A stretch of 64,000 nucleotides of DNA from Cryptomeria japonica (taxonomy: Eukaryota > Streptophyta > Pinopsida > Cupressales > Cupressaceae). Location of the stretch: positions 187,264,119 through 187,328,118 of the forward strand of contig NC_081410.1 in assembly GCF_030272615.1 (NCBI RefSeq). The letters are read 5' to 3'. Position numbers and translations under genes: made by a program. How positions within the stretch are numbered: position 1 is the stretch's first letter; every line of letters starts with the position of its first letter. The notes below the pieces were generated by a model, which was not told the origin of the DNA, did not search any database, and worked only from the letters and a program-made list of their open reading frames with translations. Positions 46,000 through 59,349 of the stretch are shown here, one piece after another.

Positions 46000-47090
46000 C
46001 TTCTCTATCAGAACAAGAAATGCAACAATATATAGAATTCTTCAAATGATGCCAAATCAATTTTGTCTGTTCATATGCAAACATGCCAGGGTTGGATCTA
46101 GAGCTTATTATGGATCACTTAAATGTCAGTCTAGGAGCCAAACCACTTAAACAAAAATTAAGGAAGATGCATCGTCATATTGCTCTTCTAGTCAAAGCAT
46201 AACTAAAGAAATTACTAGATGTAGGATTCATCAGACTTGTAGCATATCCTCAATGGGTATCCAACATTGTTCATGTTTCCAAACCAACTAAAAGTATCAA
46301 AATATGCACAGACTTTAGAGATCTTAATAATGCATGTCCAAAGGATGACTTTCCTTTGCCTAACATTGACATCATTTTGGATTAAACTGCTGGACACTCC
46401 ATGTTTTTTGTAATGGATGGTTTCTTTGGATACATTAAGATTAAAATAGCACATGAAGATTAGGAAAAGACAACATTCACATGTCCATGGGGTACTTTCT
46501 GCTGGAACATCATGCCTTTTCGACTAAAGAACGTAGGTGGTACATATCAGAGAGCTATGACGATGATATTCCATGACATGATGCATACATTCATGGAAGA
46601 TTATGTGGATGACATATTGGCCAAATCATACAATAGAGAAGACCATATAGGAATACTGGAAAAGATCTTTGACCAGTTAGAATAGTATAAGCTACAACTC
46701 AATCGCAAGAAATGTGCCTTTGGTGTCACTTCAGGCAAGCTATCGGGATACATTGTTTCAACTAGGGGTATTGAAGTAGATCCCACCAAGGTCAAAGCAA
46801 TCATGGAAATGGCATCTCCTTGGAATATCAGTCAACTAAGATCACTCCAAGGTATACTACAACCAATTAGAAGATTTGTTTCTCAGCTAGCAGATAAATG
46901 CCAACCATTTACTCATCTATTGCATAAAAATGTTAATTTCAAGTGGGAACATCAATGTGAGGGTGCATTCAATAATATCAAGGCCTATCTCAAGAAACCA
47001 CCCTTCCTAATGTCACCAATTCTAGGAAAGCCATTGTTACTTTATTTATCAACCACCGAAGTATCATTAGGAGTTCTGCTTGCTTAATAG
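46000..47090 (+). pseudogene. Ty3/Gypsy reverse transcriptase
   Basis: One frame with scattered stops. Blocks seen are MPGLDLELIMDHLNV, KSIKICTDFRDLNNACPKDD, FPLPNIDIILD, FFVMDGFFGYIKIKIA, WGTFCWNIMPFRLKN and the catalytic YVDDILAKS. The thumb and connection region follows (46803-47087). Order and spacing are normal. At least four stops mean it is dead. Confidence 0.88.
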
Positions 47091-47453
47091 GACAATGAAG
47101 GAAAATATCAAGCCATCTAGTACATCAGCAGGACATTAGTAAGCTACGAGATCAACTATTCACCAATAGAAAAAGCATGCTCAGTGGTAGTTTTTGCTTC
47201 TAAAAAATTAAGACACTATCTACTATATCACTCCATCAAGTTGATTGCTAAAATCAATCGATTGAAGTATTTCCTCAGCAAGGCGACATTGATAGGAAGA
47301 CTAGCAAAATGGATCATGATTCTAAGTGAGTTTGATATTGAGTGTGTTGACAGAAAATCTATCAAGGGGCAAGTCATTGCTAACCAATTAGTAGAGGCAC
47401 CCTTCAAGATGATCATCCTTTACATATTGAATTTCCTGGTGCTGATATCCTAA
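47091..47453 (+). pseudogene. Gypsy-type RNase H
   Basis: Includes YSPIEKACSVVVFASKKLRH (catalytic Glu region) and FDIECVDRKSIKGQVIANQL, in the same frame as RT after a stop at 47088. It precedes the second RNase H. Confidence 0.75.
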
Positions 47454-47455
47454 TG

Positions 47456-47895
47456 GTCACCACAAAAACATGGCAATTATATTTTGATACTTCATATACA
47501 TAGCATGGATCAGGAGCAGGCATTCTGTTCATCACACCACAAGGTTATAGAGTTCCAAAAACGTACAAATTAAGTTTTCCATGCACCAACAATACAAAAA
47601 AATATGAAACTTTGGTTACAGGCATCAAAATGGCTATAGAATGGAACATTATGCAACTTTAGATCTTTGGAGACTCTCAGCTCATCATCAATCAAATCAA
47701 TGACGATTATCAAACAAAGGATGAAAAGCTAATGCCTTATAAAAAGATGGTTGATGATGTCAAGAAATACTTTGTCGAAATAACTTTTCAGTAGATTCCA
47801 AGGAATGACAACAAAGCATCAGATGCCATGGAAATACTTGCTTCTCTACTTTAGACACAGGGAAATCAAGAGCGTTATGAATTCCTAGTGGAAGA
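47456..47895 (+). pseudogene. Second RNase H (aRNH), downstream of RT
   Basis: The frame from about 47471 shows WQLYFDTSYT, HGSGAGILFITPQG, CTNNTKKYETLVTGIKMA, IFGDSQLIINQINDDY and NDNKASDAM. These correspond to the aRNH core, although the Glu of the AEYEAL motif is changed to KYET. Three stops are present. Its location between RT-RNase H and integrase is the common Tat arrangement. Confidence 0.8.
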
Positions 47896-48039
47896 GTTGT
47901 TTTACTCTTCTCATAATTGTCCTAATTCCCAAACTATTTGTCACCTTGTTTGGCATGATTCCTCTCGCTATGGCCAAACTTACACATACCTGAAAGATAA
48001 TATCATCCCTCCTGGCTTATCAAAGAACCAAAAGAGAAA

Positions 48040-49219
48040 CTTTATTCACTAATCCTCCCATTATACTCTTGTCACAGATACTCTTTTTAAACGAGGTCTG
48101 GATGGTACTCTTTTAAGATGTCTCAAGCAAGAAGAATCTGAGAAGCCTTAAATTAAGTCCATAACGACATTTGTGGAACTCATTCAAGTGGTCCTACCCT
48201 TTCGAAAAAACTCATGTGCTTGGGCTATTATTGGCCAACTATGGAACAAGATTCTTTTCAGATAGCTAAAACATGCAAACAATGTTAGATCCATGGAAAT
48301 TTAATTCATGCCCCAGCACAAGAACTTCATGCTTTAGCAACATCTTGGCCTTTTTGCATCAATGGGGTCTTGATCTAGTAAGAAAGATAAATCCTTCTTC
48401 ATCCAATGGTCACAAATTCATCCTTGTAGCTACAAAATATTTCACAAAATGGATTGAGGTTGTACCTCTCATCAATATCATAGGAAAACAAATTGTTGCA
48501 TTTATCTTGAACTACATCATCTGTCGCTATGGAATACCCAACCATTATCATTGATAATGGGTGAATGTTCAAGAATCAGGATGTACAAGAGCTATGTGAG
48601 AAACTCAAGATCCAACATAGATTTTCCACACCCTACTATCCACAAGGGAATGGGCAAGAAGAAGCATCAAACAAAACTATTTTGAAAATCCTCAAAAAGA
48701 CAGTGAATGATGCTGGCAGAGATTGTCATATTCAATTGAACCCTACTCTATGGGCCTACCGTAGCAATATCCACACACTAACAAGTGCCACACCTTTCTC
48801 TCTTGTCTATGGATCAAAAGTAATACTGCCAATAGAAGTAGAGATACCTTATCTATGAGTATCATTAAAAGGCCTTATCATAGATGAAGAACAATGAGTA
48901 TCTAGATTGCAAGAGTTAGAATTGATCCATGAATGAAGACAAAATGCCTTTGATCATTTAAAGGTATATTAGCAGATAATGTGTTGCAGTTACAACCATA
49001 AGGTCAAACTAAGAGTATTTCAACTTGGAGAGCTCATACTAAAAGAAAATCCACACAACTAGGAAGATCAAGAAAAGAAAAGGAAGTTTGAACCAAACTG
49101 GTTAGGTCTGTTTGTGGTCACAATAGTATTTGGGTCAGGAGCATATCAACTATCAACATAGGACAGGGATCAGCTCGAGGAACCCATCAATAGCATGCAT
49201 CTGAAGAAGTTTTATGTCT
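48040..49219 (+). pseudogene. Tat-type integrase
   Basis: The zinc-domain remnant GTHSSG...TCKQC is followed by the core: QWGLDLVRKINP (first Asp), KFILVATKYFTKWIEVVPL, then IIDNG (second Asp) broken by a stop at 48562, then YYPQGNGQEEASNKT with the catalytic Glu. The end has FEPNWLGLFVV and FGSGAYQLST, typical of the C-terminal domain. Frameshifts lie near 48270 and 48555. Confidence 0.85.
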
Positions 49220-50953
49220 GACAAAAAAAGAAAAATCCAAAAAAGTAAATAGTGGAAAAGCAGAAAAATTCAAAAATAGTGGAAAAGCAGAAAAATTAAA
49301 AACAATGGAAAATTAGAAAATACAAAAACAACAAAAAACCAAAAAATCAAATATGAGAAAAAATACAATAAAAATAGATGGTGAAAACCTGGCAAAAAGG
49401 CGCTATTTGTCAACTAGCTCTTCCATCTATTAGTTTGTGCATCCTTCCACTTGCATTCATTTTCCATCAGCGTTGTTCATATCCATAATAATCCTTTGTA
49501 CATACACAGGCATCACAATTGATTTCTCACCATGGTTTGGATCATTGGGTATATCATAATGACTTTGTTTGTAGGCTTGGGGCAAAATCTTGCACCTAGC
49601 TGGGGGCCAAATTTTTTATCATTTTGAGCTTAATCAAATAGGAAGAACAATAGTTAGGCAACTCTTGTGAAGCAAAACTGAGACACATCCAATATTGAAC
49701 ACAAGATAAAATTGTCAATCATCAAAACTATCCCATGTCAGTCTAAGCATGACACACACATATCACTGAATGGTATCTTTTGACTAATGATTTTTTTTTT
49801 GAACTATAATCAATGATTGTTCAACTTTTCTATCTTGATTTTCTCTATCATGATTTCTGAGTAGCTCCAAGATGTCTCTGACTAGAGGAACAAGGAAGGA
49901 AAATGATATTTTCCTTTTTTGTTGTTTGTAAATTAATCATTAATATGTGCAAATTTGTCTTAGGACATGATCCTCAGAGTATCATCGAAGAAATTTCTAA
50001 TTTGGATATAGAAATGGTTAATACTGCCTGTTTTACACAAGCAACACTCAGGTCATCTTGGTTCAATTATACCTCGATGCTTGTGCTAACTTGCAATATC
50101 AAAATCCAAGAAAGTAGTTCTTAGGTCATCATGGTTTAATTATACCATCAATGTTTGCACTCACTTCCCACATTTTAAAATGCTCAATGATGATAAAACA
50201 CAATAATCCAATGACTGGTCTGATCATGGCTTTGCATTTACATTGGCATTTAGCTTGCATGGGATGACAAAAGCTCATCTTATCCAAGGCCAAATCTATC
50301 ACAGTAATCATCAAAGTATCATCATAAGTGTATACACAATCATACCGATGACTCATCTCTCTCCACATATTGTCGACCTAACAAATGAACCCACATCGAC
50401 ATATCTGAATCTTCCTGCAACATGATATCAACAAAATGTCATTTCTTTATCCAATCAACCTTATCAATTCTATCATTCAATCGCATTTGATCTATTTTAT
50501 CTTGTCTTATATAGGATGTATCTTTCCTGGAACCAGACATTCTGATCAAGTCTTATACAGGATATATCGTTCCTAAAACCAGACTCTTTGATCATCTTTT
50601 TCTTATATAGGAGGTGTCATTCCTAAAACCAGACTAAATCCCTATCTTATCAATCAAATCAATCTTGTTGAATTCAATCAAGCTTTATCAATCATCACAT
50701 TACGAATCGCATCACCATGATCAAAGAACTCGCACTTACATCAATCAACGTTGTGGAAATCAAATCAATTCTAATCGGGAAAATAATTTTGCAATGATAA
50801 AAACACTCCAAAAGTCAATTATCTCAATTGATCTCCAAAGGGGGCATCATCATACTGCAATTTATCAATCAATGTCTAGGGCATCCTATCGAACCAATAT
50901 CATCATCAAAATGAGATTATTCTTTGAATGAATGCGTCATCACACCTTGCTTC
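49220..50953 (+). other. 3' non-coding region with two tandem-repeat blocks
   Basis: About 1.7 kb without genes. An A-rich block (49225-49375) repeats GTGGAAAAGCAGAAAAAT-like words and ends near GGTGAAAACCTGG, a phrase common after integrase in Tat elements. A second block (about 50505-50640) has three 46-50 bp units beginning TCTTATATAGGA and ending AAACCAGAC. Confidence 0.75.
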
Positions 50954-50968
50954 AAAGAGGGGCAAAAT
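50954..50968 (+). other. Polypurine tract
   Basis: AAAGAGGGGCAAAA immediately precedes TGTATACACC, the 3' LTR start. It is the plus-strand primer site. Confidence 0.82.
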
Positions 50969-50993
50969 GTATACACCTAAAAATGGTCTGAAG
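50969..50993 (+). repeat. 3' LTR, first 25 bp (before LINE)
   Basis: TGTATACACC opens the LTR; GGTCTGAAG is its last part before the LINE. It continues at 57181. Confidence 0.8.
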
Positions 50994-51155
50994 ATAATTT
51001 TTTTGAATAAAGGGGTAAAAAATTTATTGAAGAACAAAATCAAGAAATACAACAGAGAATCGGAGTCTCAAAGCCCCAAGAGGGGAACACAAACCCAACC
51101 CAAGATAGAACCGCAGTCTTAAGACCCCATGGGGGACCACAAGCCCAACCCAAAA

Positions 51156-54100
51156 TCAGTCGACTTCGTAACTATCCATATCCTTAGCAAATATATTATG
51201 TAGGTCTTGACAATAATCCAGGGAGAGTTGATCCCAACCTTCAACTTTCCAATCCTCATCATGTTTCGAGGCCCACTTAGCCAAACAATCAATTGCTCTA
51301 TTCCATTCATGAGGAATGTGGATGAAAGACACCTTCTCCATCATAGAACTAATTTCAAGAATCTAGTGAATGATCCCTACCAACTGCCAATGAACCCCAC
51401 TCACCTTTTGCTCAATCAGTAGATTAACAATAATTTGCGAATCCGATTCGTAGATAACCTGCCGCCACCCCAACTCCAAGGCCCACTCCAAGGAATAGAA
51501 AATTGCTAATCCCTTGATAAAGCTATTAGACCACCATCTCTTATGCACCAAGAAGAATAAAAGCACCTCAGCCCTACTATCCCTACCAACACCACCAATC
51601 CCAGTAGGGCCCAGATTACCCCTAGAGGAGCCATCAGTATTAATCTTGATGGAGTCATCCTGAGTGGGTATCCACCTTCCCATCCTTTGAACCTTCTTCA
51701 TTACATGTCTAGTTCTCATGACACAAGTCGAGATGGGTGTCATCTCTTGCAGACCCAACCTACTCACAATATCAGCCTCCTCTATCCACAAGAAATTTTA
51801 GTGCACATTTAGCTTCCATTGTCTCCCGAATCATACCAATGATTCTATTCCACACTTGCTGAACTAACAATCTGGCCTCCCTAAAGATCCTCTTATTCCT
51901 CTCTAACCAGATCTATCACAAAATAAAAATGGGCCCAATATGCCAAACAGTCTGGAGAAAAGAGCACAATATAGGAGGACTGCCCAACATGCTCCAAAAC
52001 TCCAAATAATCCGTGTGAACACAAGGATGCTTCCACACCCCCCACCAATAATGTAAAATTAGCAGCGAGAACGAGCATCTGAAGAACAGGTGTGAGGAAT
52101 CCTCCTCCCCATTACTACACAAAACATAGATGGAAGGCCCAAGGAATCCCCTCTTACGAATGTTGTCCCAAGTAAGACATCTATTCAAAGCCAAAGTCCA
52201 AGAGAAATAGTTACACTTCGGCCAAGAAAAATTATTCCACACCTGTTTCCACCAAGGAACCTCCCTCCCCTCCAATCTTAAGGACAACAGCTCCTAGTAA
52301 CCACTAGCAATAGTGAAAACACCCTTAGGATTCAGGGACCAAGCAAGTCTATCCCTACCCTTAAGTGAGATACAGTGTCTACTAGCCAAAATGCCATACA
52401 ACTCAGCACACTCTTCATCCATACTAGTAATCAGCTATTCATTAGGAGCCTTCCATTGCTCCAAATCCAAATGCCCACACCTATAAATAGCCTTAAAGTT
52501 TCTTAGCCTAGACCATCCAGCATCTAGGAACCTCTGACAAAGGTTCCCAAGATTAGGAAACTAGTCCACGGTGGGGGGATACCCATCCCAAGAATCAAAC
52601 TAGAAAAGAACCTCTTCCCCCCTCTTACATATCCTAAAAAGACCTGCCTTTAAAAGAGAAGGCCCTTTCTTGAGAGCACTCCAAATCAAAGAACCTTTTC
52701 CCTCAAGTGGATACCTTGGTATTTCCTCCTTCGGGATCCTCTTCATGTATTTTCAGGCCAAAATCCTAGCCTAGCCTCGATGCTATTCAACACACCATCT
52801 CTAGTACAATTTAGCTGCCAAATCCTCCCCAAATCAAGCATCCTGCCTTAAACCGATCCCACCCAATTGCTTCGAGCTACACACCAATTTCTAATTGACA
52901 AGACACTATTTGTGGGAGGAAATACTTCCTACCCATAAGAATTGCCTTGCCAGAGAATCCAAACCCTTTAGGAACCACTTAGGAGCCACTTGAAGCATAC
53001 ACCAATAAATCAGAAAAGCCTGAACCACCGACTGGATCAGTTGAACCCTCCCAGCAAAAGATAACCATCTGTGCATCCAATGTTCAACCTTCAAGTGAAA
53101 TTTGTCCAAGATACCCTACCACGAATCCCTATGAGGGTTACCATTAGAGATACGAATACCCAGGTAAGTCAGGGGAAGGGAACCAACCTGGAATCTCAGG
53201 ATATGAGCAATCCTCCTCTGAATATTTTTTGGAGTGTTGAAGAAGAGAATGGAAGAATTATCCTCATTGATCAACTGACCTGAGGTGATAAGATAAACAT
53301 CCACAACTTTGTGCAGATTCAAGGCTTCTCTAATTTGGGCTAGTCCCATTAGGTCTATGTCATCAAGAAACTGCAAATGGGATTGAGGATGCAGGTCATT
53401 TCCCTAATTCCAACCTTGAATAATATCCAGACCCACATTATGCTTAATCAACCTCCCAAGACCCTCAGCCAAGAGAATGAATAAGTAAGGGGAGAGGGGG
53501 TCCCCCTAGCAAAGACCCCTAGAAGCCCCAAACAACTCTATATGATCTCCATTGATTAGCATAGAGAAGGAGGTAGACATAACACAACTCATTACCCACT
53601 GAATCCATTCAGCAGCAAAGCCAAAGGCCCTAAGGATTTTCTAGAGAAAGGACCAATGGACTCTATAACAAGCCTTAGTCATATCCAGATTAATAAACAT
53701 AGCTTTTTCCTTGGAAGCCACCATAGAGTGAATGGCCTCAGTATCAATGACCACACCATCCAATATTTGGCGGCCTTCCACAAACCCACTCTACTCCTCA
53801 GATATGATGTTTTGGAGCCATTTATTCAACCTCTCCACTATTAACTTAGAAATGATCTTATAGATCACATTACAAAGACAAATAGGATGGAACTGACCTA
53901 ACTAGCCAGCCCTGTCACACTTGGGAATTAGTGCAATTAAAGTCACATTCAAAGCACAAAGCATCTACTTATTCCTTTGAGACTCTTGGACCACCTCCAA
54001 TAAGTCCAATTTGATAATATCCCAAAAATATTGAAAGAACTCAACTAGGAACCCATCCAGACTAGGGGCTTTGCCTTTCCTCATGAGAAAAATAATCCTC

Positions 54101-55378
54101 TCAATTTTTTCTAGTAAAATAGGACCCATAAGCTGCTTGTTCATCTCCCTAGTAACTATAGAAGGAATACAAGTAAGAACTTGATTCTCCTCTTCTGATT
54201 CCCCTTGAGAATCCTCACTAAAGAGGGACCAAAAATACTGTAAAGCCTCCCTAGAGATCTCCTACAAGGATAAACATTTTTCACCTCTATCATTGACTAG
54301 AACATGAATAGAATTGCCATCTCTTCTTGCTTTTACTGAATTGAAGAAGAACGTAGTATTCTTATCTCCCGCTTGAAGCCAATATATACAAGCTCTCTGT
54401 TTCCAATAGATTTCCTCCCTAAGATCCCATTCTTCTAAATCCTTGGCAACCTTGTCTTCCTCCCTAAGAAAGACTTTAGACAGACCATGCTCTCTTATTT
54501 CCCTGGTAATGTTATTAAACACGAATTAAGCAACTTTCTTAGCTTGAAAAATATTCCCGAAACACTAGTGGTTCCACCGTTTGAGCTGAACCTTAACAAA
54601 TTGCAGTTGCTTGGCAAAAGTGTACATAGTAGTGCCAAAGGCTAGCCTCCTTGTCCTCCACCACCCCACAACTTGATCCTGCAAAGAAGGATCCCACAAC
54701 CACATAAGCTAGAATTTAAAAGAAGGAGAGCGAGCGACCCGAGCTGAAGAAGATACCAACTTTATGGACTAGTGGTCTGACCCTCTCCAGTCAAGAATCT
54801 TTGAACAAGTGGACCACCCCCCACAAACCCAAAAACTAGAAACCAGAAAGTAATCCAACCTCTCCGCAATCGAATACTCCCCTACCCTCCTATTGTTCCA
54901 AGTGAAAAGACAATTACTAGGCTTAATGTCAACAAAAATCTAAAATGGCATTAAAACCTCCTGCCAAAATCTAGGGATGAAAAGGGAATAGCCCTCACAT
55001 AAAAGAAATGTGAGACCATAAATTCAGCTTACCCTGAAGATCAATGGGGGCATAAATGTTATTAAACAAGATATATTCTCCAGTCTCAAGATTAGAGGTC
55101 ACCCCAGAAAAAGAAGATCTGGAAGCAACCCATAAAATAGGACGAATCCTCAAGGGGTTCCAAAGGCAGGCCACCTCTCCAGAGGAGCCAGCTGCCCCAA
55201 CATACTGACACTCACCTCATCCCCAAAACTTTGACACCACACCCATCATAATTTCCATAGAAAGTTTAGTTTCCTGTAGGAACAAGACATCAGGAGACCG
55301 ACTCCTAATCAAATCCCAAACAACTTTTTATCTACTGCCGATGTTCAAACCCCTTACATTCCATGATAGCACAATCAT
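51156..55378 (-). pseudogene. LINE ORF2: endonuclease, reverse transcriptase, RNase H
   Basis: ATG at 55378 opens the AP-type endonuclease: MIVLSWNVRGLN, then DVLFLQETKLS. RT follows, with LNVTLIALIPKC, FVEGRQILDGV, QGDPLSPYLFILLAEGL and the catalytic region QFLDDIDLMG, where the usual Ala is Leu (near 53370). GSLPLTYLGI and the thumb come next (53376-52906). A zinc-type C-terminal block (52287-51916, KCNYFSWTLALNRCLTWDN) follows. RNase H ends the ORF (51791-51156: KINTDGSSRGN, ESDSQIIVNLL, PHEWNRAIDCLAKWAS). Frameshifts and stops are frequent. It would nick target DNA and prime reverse transcription there. Confidence 0.85.
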
Positions 55379-55599
55379 TTTGGAGGATTGGAAAAGTGAG
55401 AATCTAGAGTCTTTACTGACCCTAACTCAACCAAATTCTCCCCCATCAATTTGATCTTATCCAAATCCTTCTTTCTGTCAACCTTCAAAATATTCTCCAA
55501 AGCGCCTTTCTTAATATCTTTCTGATGAAGACCCAGGTGTACCAAGGTCTCATTACTCTTAACCCCAATAAGTTCCAATTTCTGAGCTACTAAAGAACC

Positions 55600-56803
55600 C
55601 TCCCCCTAGCCAAAATTACTTCCGCACTAGAAGTGGTTCCCAATTGGACCACTATAGGCTGATCCATTTCCATTTGCTGACTTCCAACCACTTGCAAAGG
55701 CTTGAGAAGAGTCCTCGATCACGCTTCCCAAAACCACCCCTGAAGCACCTTGATCCGAAGAGATTAACCCTAGATTCACTTCCTGTTGGCTAAGGTCATC
55801 TAAGGCTTCAAATCTATTAAAGATATCCTTCTCCTATCTCTCCTACAAGGACCTCTTTTGTTCTCTATTCCTGTTCTTTATCTTAACTAAGACAAAACCA
55901 TCAGCTCCCACTACCTCATTCGACATAGCATCCTTTCCTGAAATAGCCCCATCTGGGTTATGTGTTGGTTGCTGAGGTTGGCGGACCACTAGTTTATATC
56001 TGGGCCACTTGTGCTGTAGATGACCATACTCATGACACAGATGACACCGAAAAGGTAAAGTCTCATAATCTAACTACTGAACCCAAGATTAAGAGCCCGC
56101 ACACATATCTATAGCATTTGGCAAAGGTTTACTAAGGTCAATTTCAACATAGATACGAGGAAAATTCATTACCTTTCTCCCCAAGGTTTGTGATGAAGAT
56201 CCCACTAGCTTCCCAAGAAGTGAGGCAAGCATCCGTAGCACAACCTCCTGGCAGTATTCCACCCAAAAAAGGTGGTAAATAAACTCAAACTAGAACCCTA
56301 TTCGGGAGCTCCTTCGAAGGATTAAACCCCACATGCCAAGGTTTGATGAACAACCCCACCTGGTTGTAAAACTATGAGCCTCTTCAAAGACCCTATTGTG
56401 ATCTTCCATGGAGTTGAACGTAACCATGAAGTAGTTGTTTGTCAGCAGCATAATCTCCATTTCCCATTCCAGTGCCCAAGTCCTTTGCTCCTAGTTTTCC
56501 AAAAACTGCAGAGAAACCCTCATCCCCAAAAATTTGCAATATAGTGAGTGTTTTGAAAAGTATTCAACATCTTCAGCTATCATTTATGGAGGAATAACCA
56601 ACCTCGGCCTCTCGCTACATCTCTCCAAACGGCCATTAATCTTTGTAATCTTGAGAGCCCTCAGCACTACTAATCCCTGAATTTGAGGCAAAAATTCTAT
56701 TATCAAAGGTCTTTATACTTTGGGATGGGGATTTTAAACCCACTACAACTTGGAAATCCATGTCGGTAGACACCTTCAAGGCCTCTCCACCAAAACTAGA
56801 CAT
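55600..56803 (-). pseudogene. LINE ORF1 with CCHC-like knuckle
   Basis: A likely start ATG at 56803 (MSSFGGEALKVSTDMDFQVV) leads into a region full of stops. Recognisable parts are ILFKTLTILQIFGDEG and, near 56050, CHLCHEYGHLQHKW, a zinc knuckle whose last Cys is Trp. It would bind element RNA. Heavily decayed. Confidence 0.6.
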
Positions 56804-57180
56804 AGCACCTCACAAAGAGCCAACACCCCGACAAGAAAAGAGTAAGGTCTCCACAAACCCTTGCAAGGAATCAAACACCCCCCCTTCCAAGCTCCACCTA
56901 AGGGCAGATCGGATCCCCACCTCCCTTCCCCATAGGCAAACTACAAAAACATAGGAAGCCTTGAACCCCTACCTCACACAACACCTACCCTCATCCCGCA
57001 GCCACCGACCCTCTATTGGCACCTGCAACCCTTAGATCAACCCCTCCCTGCACCAACACACCCCTCCCTCCCGCCATTGCACCAACATGCAGATGCAACC
57101 CATGAGCTAGGGCGTTGATGCCATAGCCCGAGCACAGCAACCCCCGTGCACGACATCATTGCTCCTCCAATGCTCTGAAG

Positions 57181-58269
57181 TTAATTAATTAAATAAGCAA
57201 TTATTTGATTAATCCTCCTTCCTAATTTAATTGAATTCATTAGCAATTTGATTAAATCCCTTTCATCTATTTATTAATAAATCTATGGATTTATTTAATA
57301 GGTTCATTTCAATAGTCACCTTTGATTAATTAATCCAAATTAATTAATCCTCCCCCCATTTAATTCATTTCTTATGATTCCCTAATTAATTAAAACAAAT
57401 CAATTTATGAGTTGTTGAAAGTTAATTAGCCTTTTCTTATTATTTGAAATTTTTAATTCAAATTACCCACATGCCTCCTAACTTCTAACCACCTAACCCT
57501 GGGTTTAACTAACCCTATCCAATCTTGCATATCCTAACCTCCTATGGTGTGGATATTCTCCCCTTGAGACACATGGGACTTAGGCCACATGTCTCCTACC
57601 TTGGACACTTGCCCTCTGATGAGGAAGGCTCCTTGACACTTGTCACCACAGAGATGACGAGTGTCGCTCCATCCAACCTCTTGTCCAACCTCCTCCAATT
57701 TCACCCTTGATATCTTCAGACACAATCTTGACCGTTGATTCCTACCACCTCACCCCTGGCCTTGGAAATCCTATAAATATCCCTCATTTTGGAGCACAAA
57801 GGATCCCATCTCATATCAATTTAGGCATTGTTACTATAGGCATATCCATTCTAGCATATCATTTGAGCATTGCTATTATTGGCAATTATCTAGTTTAATT
57901 TGATCATTTTCTAGCATAATTGTTGAATCATGTAGCTTAATCAGTCTCTTTTCTAGCTTAATTACATCATCAACATAGATTAATCATGCATATCATTAGC
58001 TTAATTAGACTCTTGGATCAATCTAGCATAATCAATCTCATCTAGTTTGCATATCATCATCATTTCAAATCCTTCATCTAGGTGTAGTCAGGTCACTGGG
58101 ACTACTTATCTAAATCTGAGATCAAATCCACACTCATATCTCTTAGGAGGTGATAGGTCACTTTTTCATGGTTTATCTTTCACTTGATTTGAATTTTCTA
58201 ACCATCCTTGTAATGATCTATTGAGTGTTTGTGTTGTCGTTGCAGGTACCCTACTTCACACACACGATA
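57181..58269 (+). repeat. 3' LTR, remainder after the LINE
   Basis: Starts TTAATTAATTAAATAAGC after the LINE target duplication. It contains the TATA box at 57772-57779 and ends CACACGATA, the counterpart of the 5' LTR end CACATGACA. Together with 50969-50993 the LTR is about 1.11 kb. Confidence 0.85.
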
Positions 58270-58494
58270 ATAGGTGTTGCAAATTCATATGGCCATAAGC
58301 ATTTTAGGGACCAAAAATGTGTACAAGTTAAGGGAAAGTATCTTGTACTAATTTTATTGAGTGAAAATGGATTCTCAATGGTCAAAAAAGCACAAGAGAA
58401 GCATGCTTTAGGTCCCACTACATTTGGTTATGTTTTCCTTGTGATAATTTTGGACAATGTAAGAGATTCTTTTGTTTTATATGAGTTCAAATGA
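58270..58494 (+). other. Short ORF of unknown origin beside the LTR
   Basis: From the end of the LTR the frame is open for 74 codons to TGA at 58494, with no ATG at the start. It contains YGHKHFRDQKCVQVKGKYLV and ALGPTTFGYVFLVIILDNVR. It has a coding-like mix of residues and could be a host exon or a piece of another repeat disrupted by the Gypsy insertion. I do not recognise it. Confidence 0.3.
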
Positions 58495-59349
58495 TTGAAA
58501 TGCTTTGGAATTTTACAACTAATTATTATTCAATGGTTTCTTGTTTGTTTAATACTTTTGATTGTCAAATTTGATGACATTTTCATTATATACATCTAGG
58601 CCTCTAAATTAATCTCACTCATTTGTATTTTCAGTATCTTTTTGCTCTGTCTCTCACAACTCGCAACCCACTACTCTTCACATACCTATGTCAAAATTTT
58701 CCCTTGAATGGGGCTAGCAAATTGAATATTGCGTTATATATCCTAGTTCTCTGCCACTCTTCTAGTTTCCTAATATAGTGAGTGAGAGCATGTATATACA
58801 AGTTGTCACCTTTTATTACCTTTGATTTTGGAATTTATATTTATTATAAATGCATTGTAGTTGTCATGATATTCATCCTACTAAAGAAAGTATTCCCATG
58901 GGGATGAGTCTCCAACGTATTCTACCAAATATATGCACCCTAATATGAAGCAGTTTATCATTCAAAACTTGAAGAGAAAGAAAAAATCACTGCCAACTAG
59001 AAAGTGATCAACATAATATCTTGCTTCACATCTTATGACAACTCCAAATTAAATAGGGATGAATCAATGTCCTCTTATATGCCTATTTAGTGTGTGGAAC
59101 ATTAACTTCTTAATTAGTTACATGATATTGTTGGAAGAATTTTTGTTGTAAATTTATAAGAATAAAAAAAAAGATGAATCACATGAAACTTGACAAATAT
59201 CATGAAAATGAATAAAATTTTGAGTTTTTTTTTTTAATAATATACCAAAATAAACTAATTAACTAATGAATGACAATTAAATAATGTGAAATTATTAAAT
59301 TGGATTTCAATACATTTAAAGAAAAAATAAAAGTTTCAACATTGATTTT
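58495..59349. other. AT-rich non-coding stretch
   Basis: No gene, LTR end or repeat structure recognised apart from poly(A)/poly(T) runs. Confidence 0.6.

Larger units (their letters stand above)
50994..57168 (-). mobile_element. L1-type LINE, near full length
   Basis: On the minus strand the GC-rich 5' end is at 57168 and the 3' end at 50994. The 3' end reads TTTACCCCTTTATTC followed by seven A. It is flanked by AATGGTCTGAAG (50982-50993) and AATGCTCTGAAG (57169-57180), 11 of 12 identical. It carries ORF1 with a zinc knuckle and ORF2 with endonuclease, RT and RNase H. Many stops show it is old. It sits in the 3' LTR of the Gypsy element. Confidence 0.9.
39076..58269 (+). mobile_element. Tat-type Ty3/Gypsy element with nested LINE
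   Basis: The partial 5' LTR (39076-39778), primer site, leader, gag, PR, RT, RNase H, second RNase H, IN, long 3' non-coding region, PPT and 3' LTR are in order on the plus strand. The internal region is about 11.2 kb (39779-50968). The 3' LTR is split by a LINE (50994-57168). All coding parts have stops or frameshifts. The second RNase H and the 3' non-coding region are typical of the Tat group. Confidence 0.88.
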
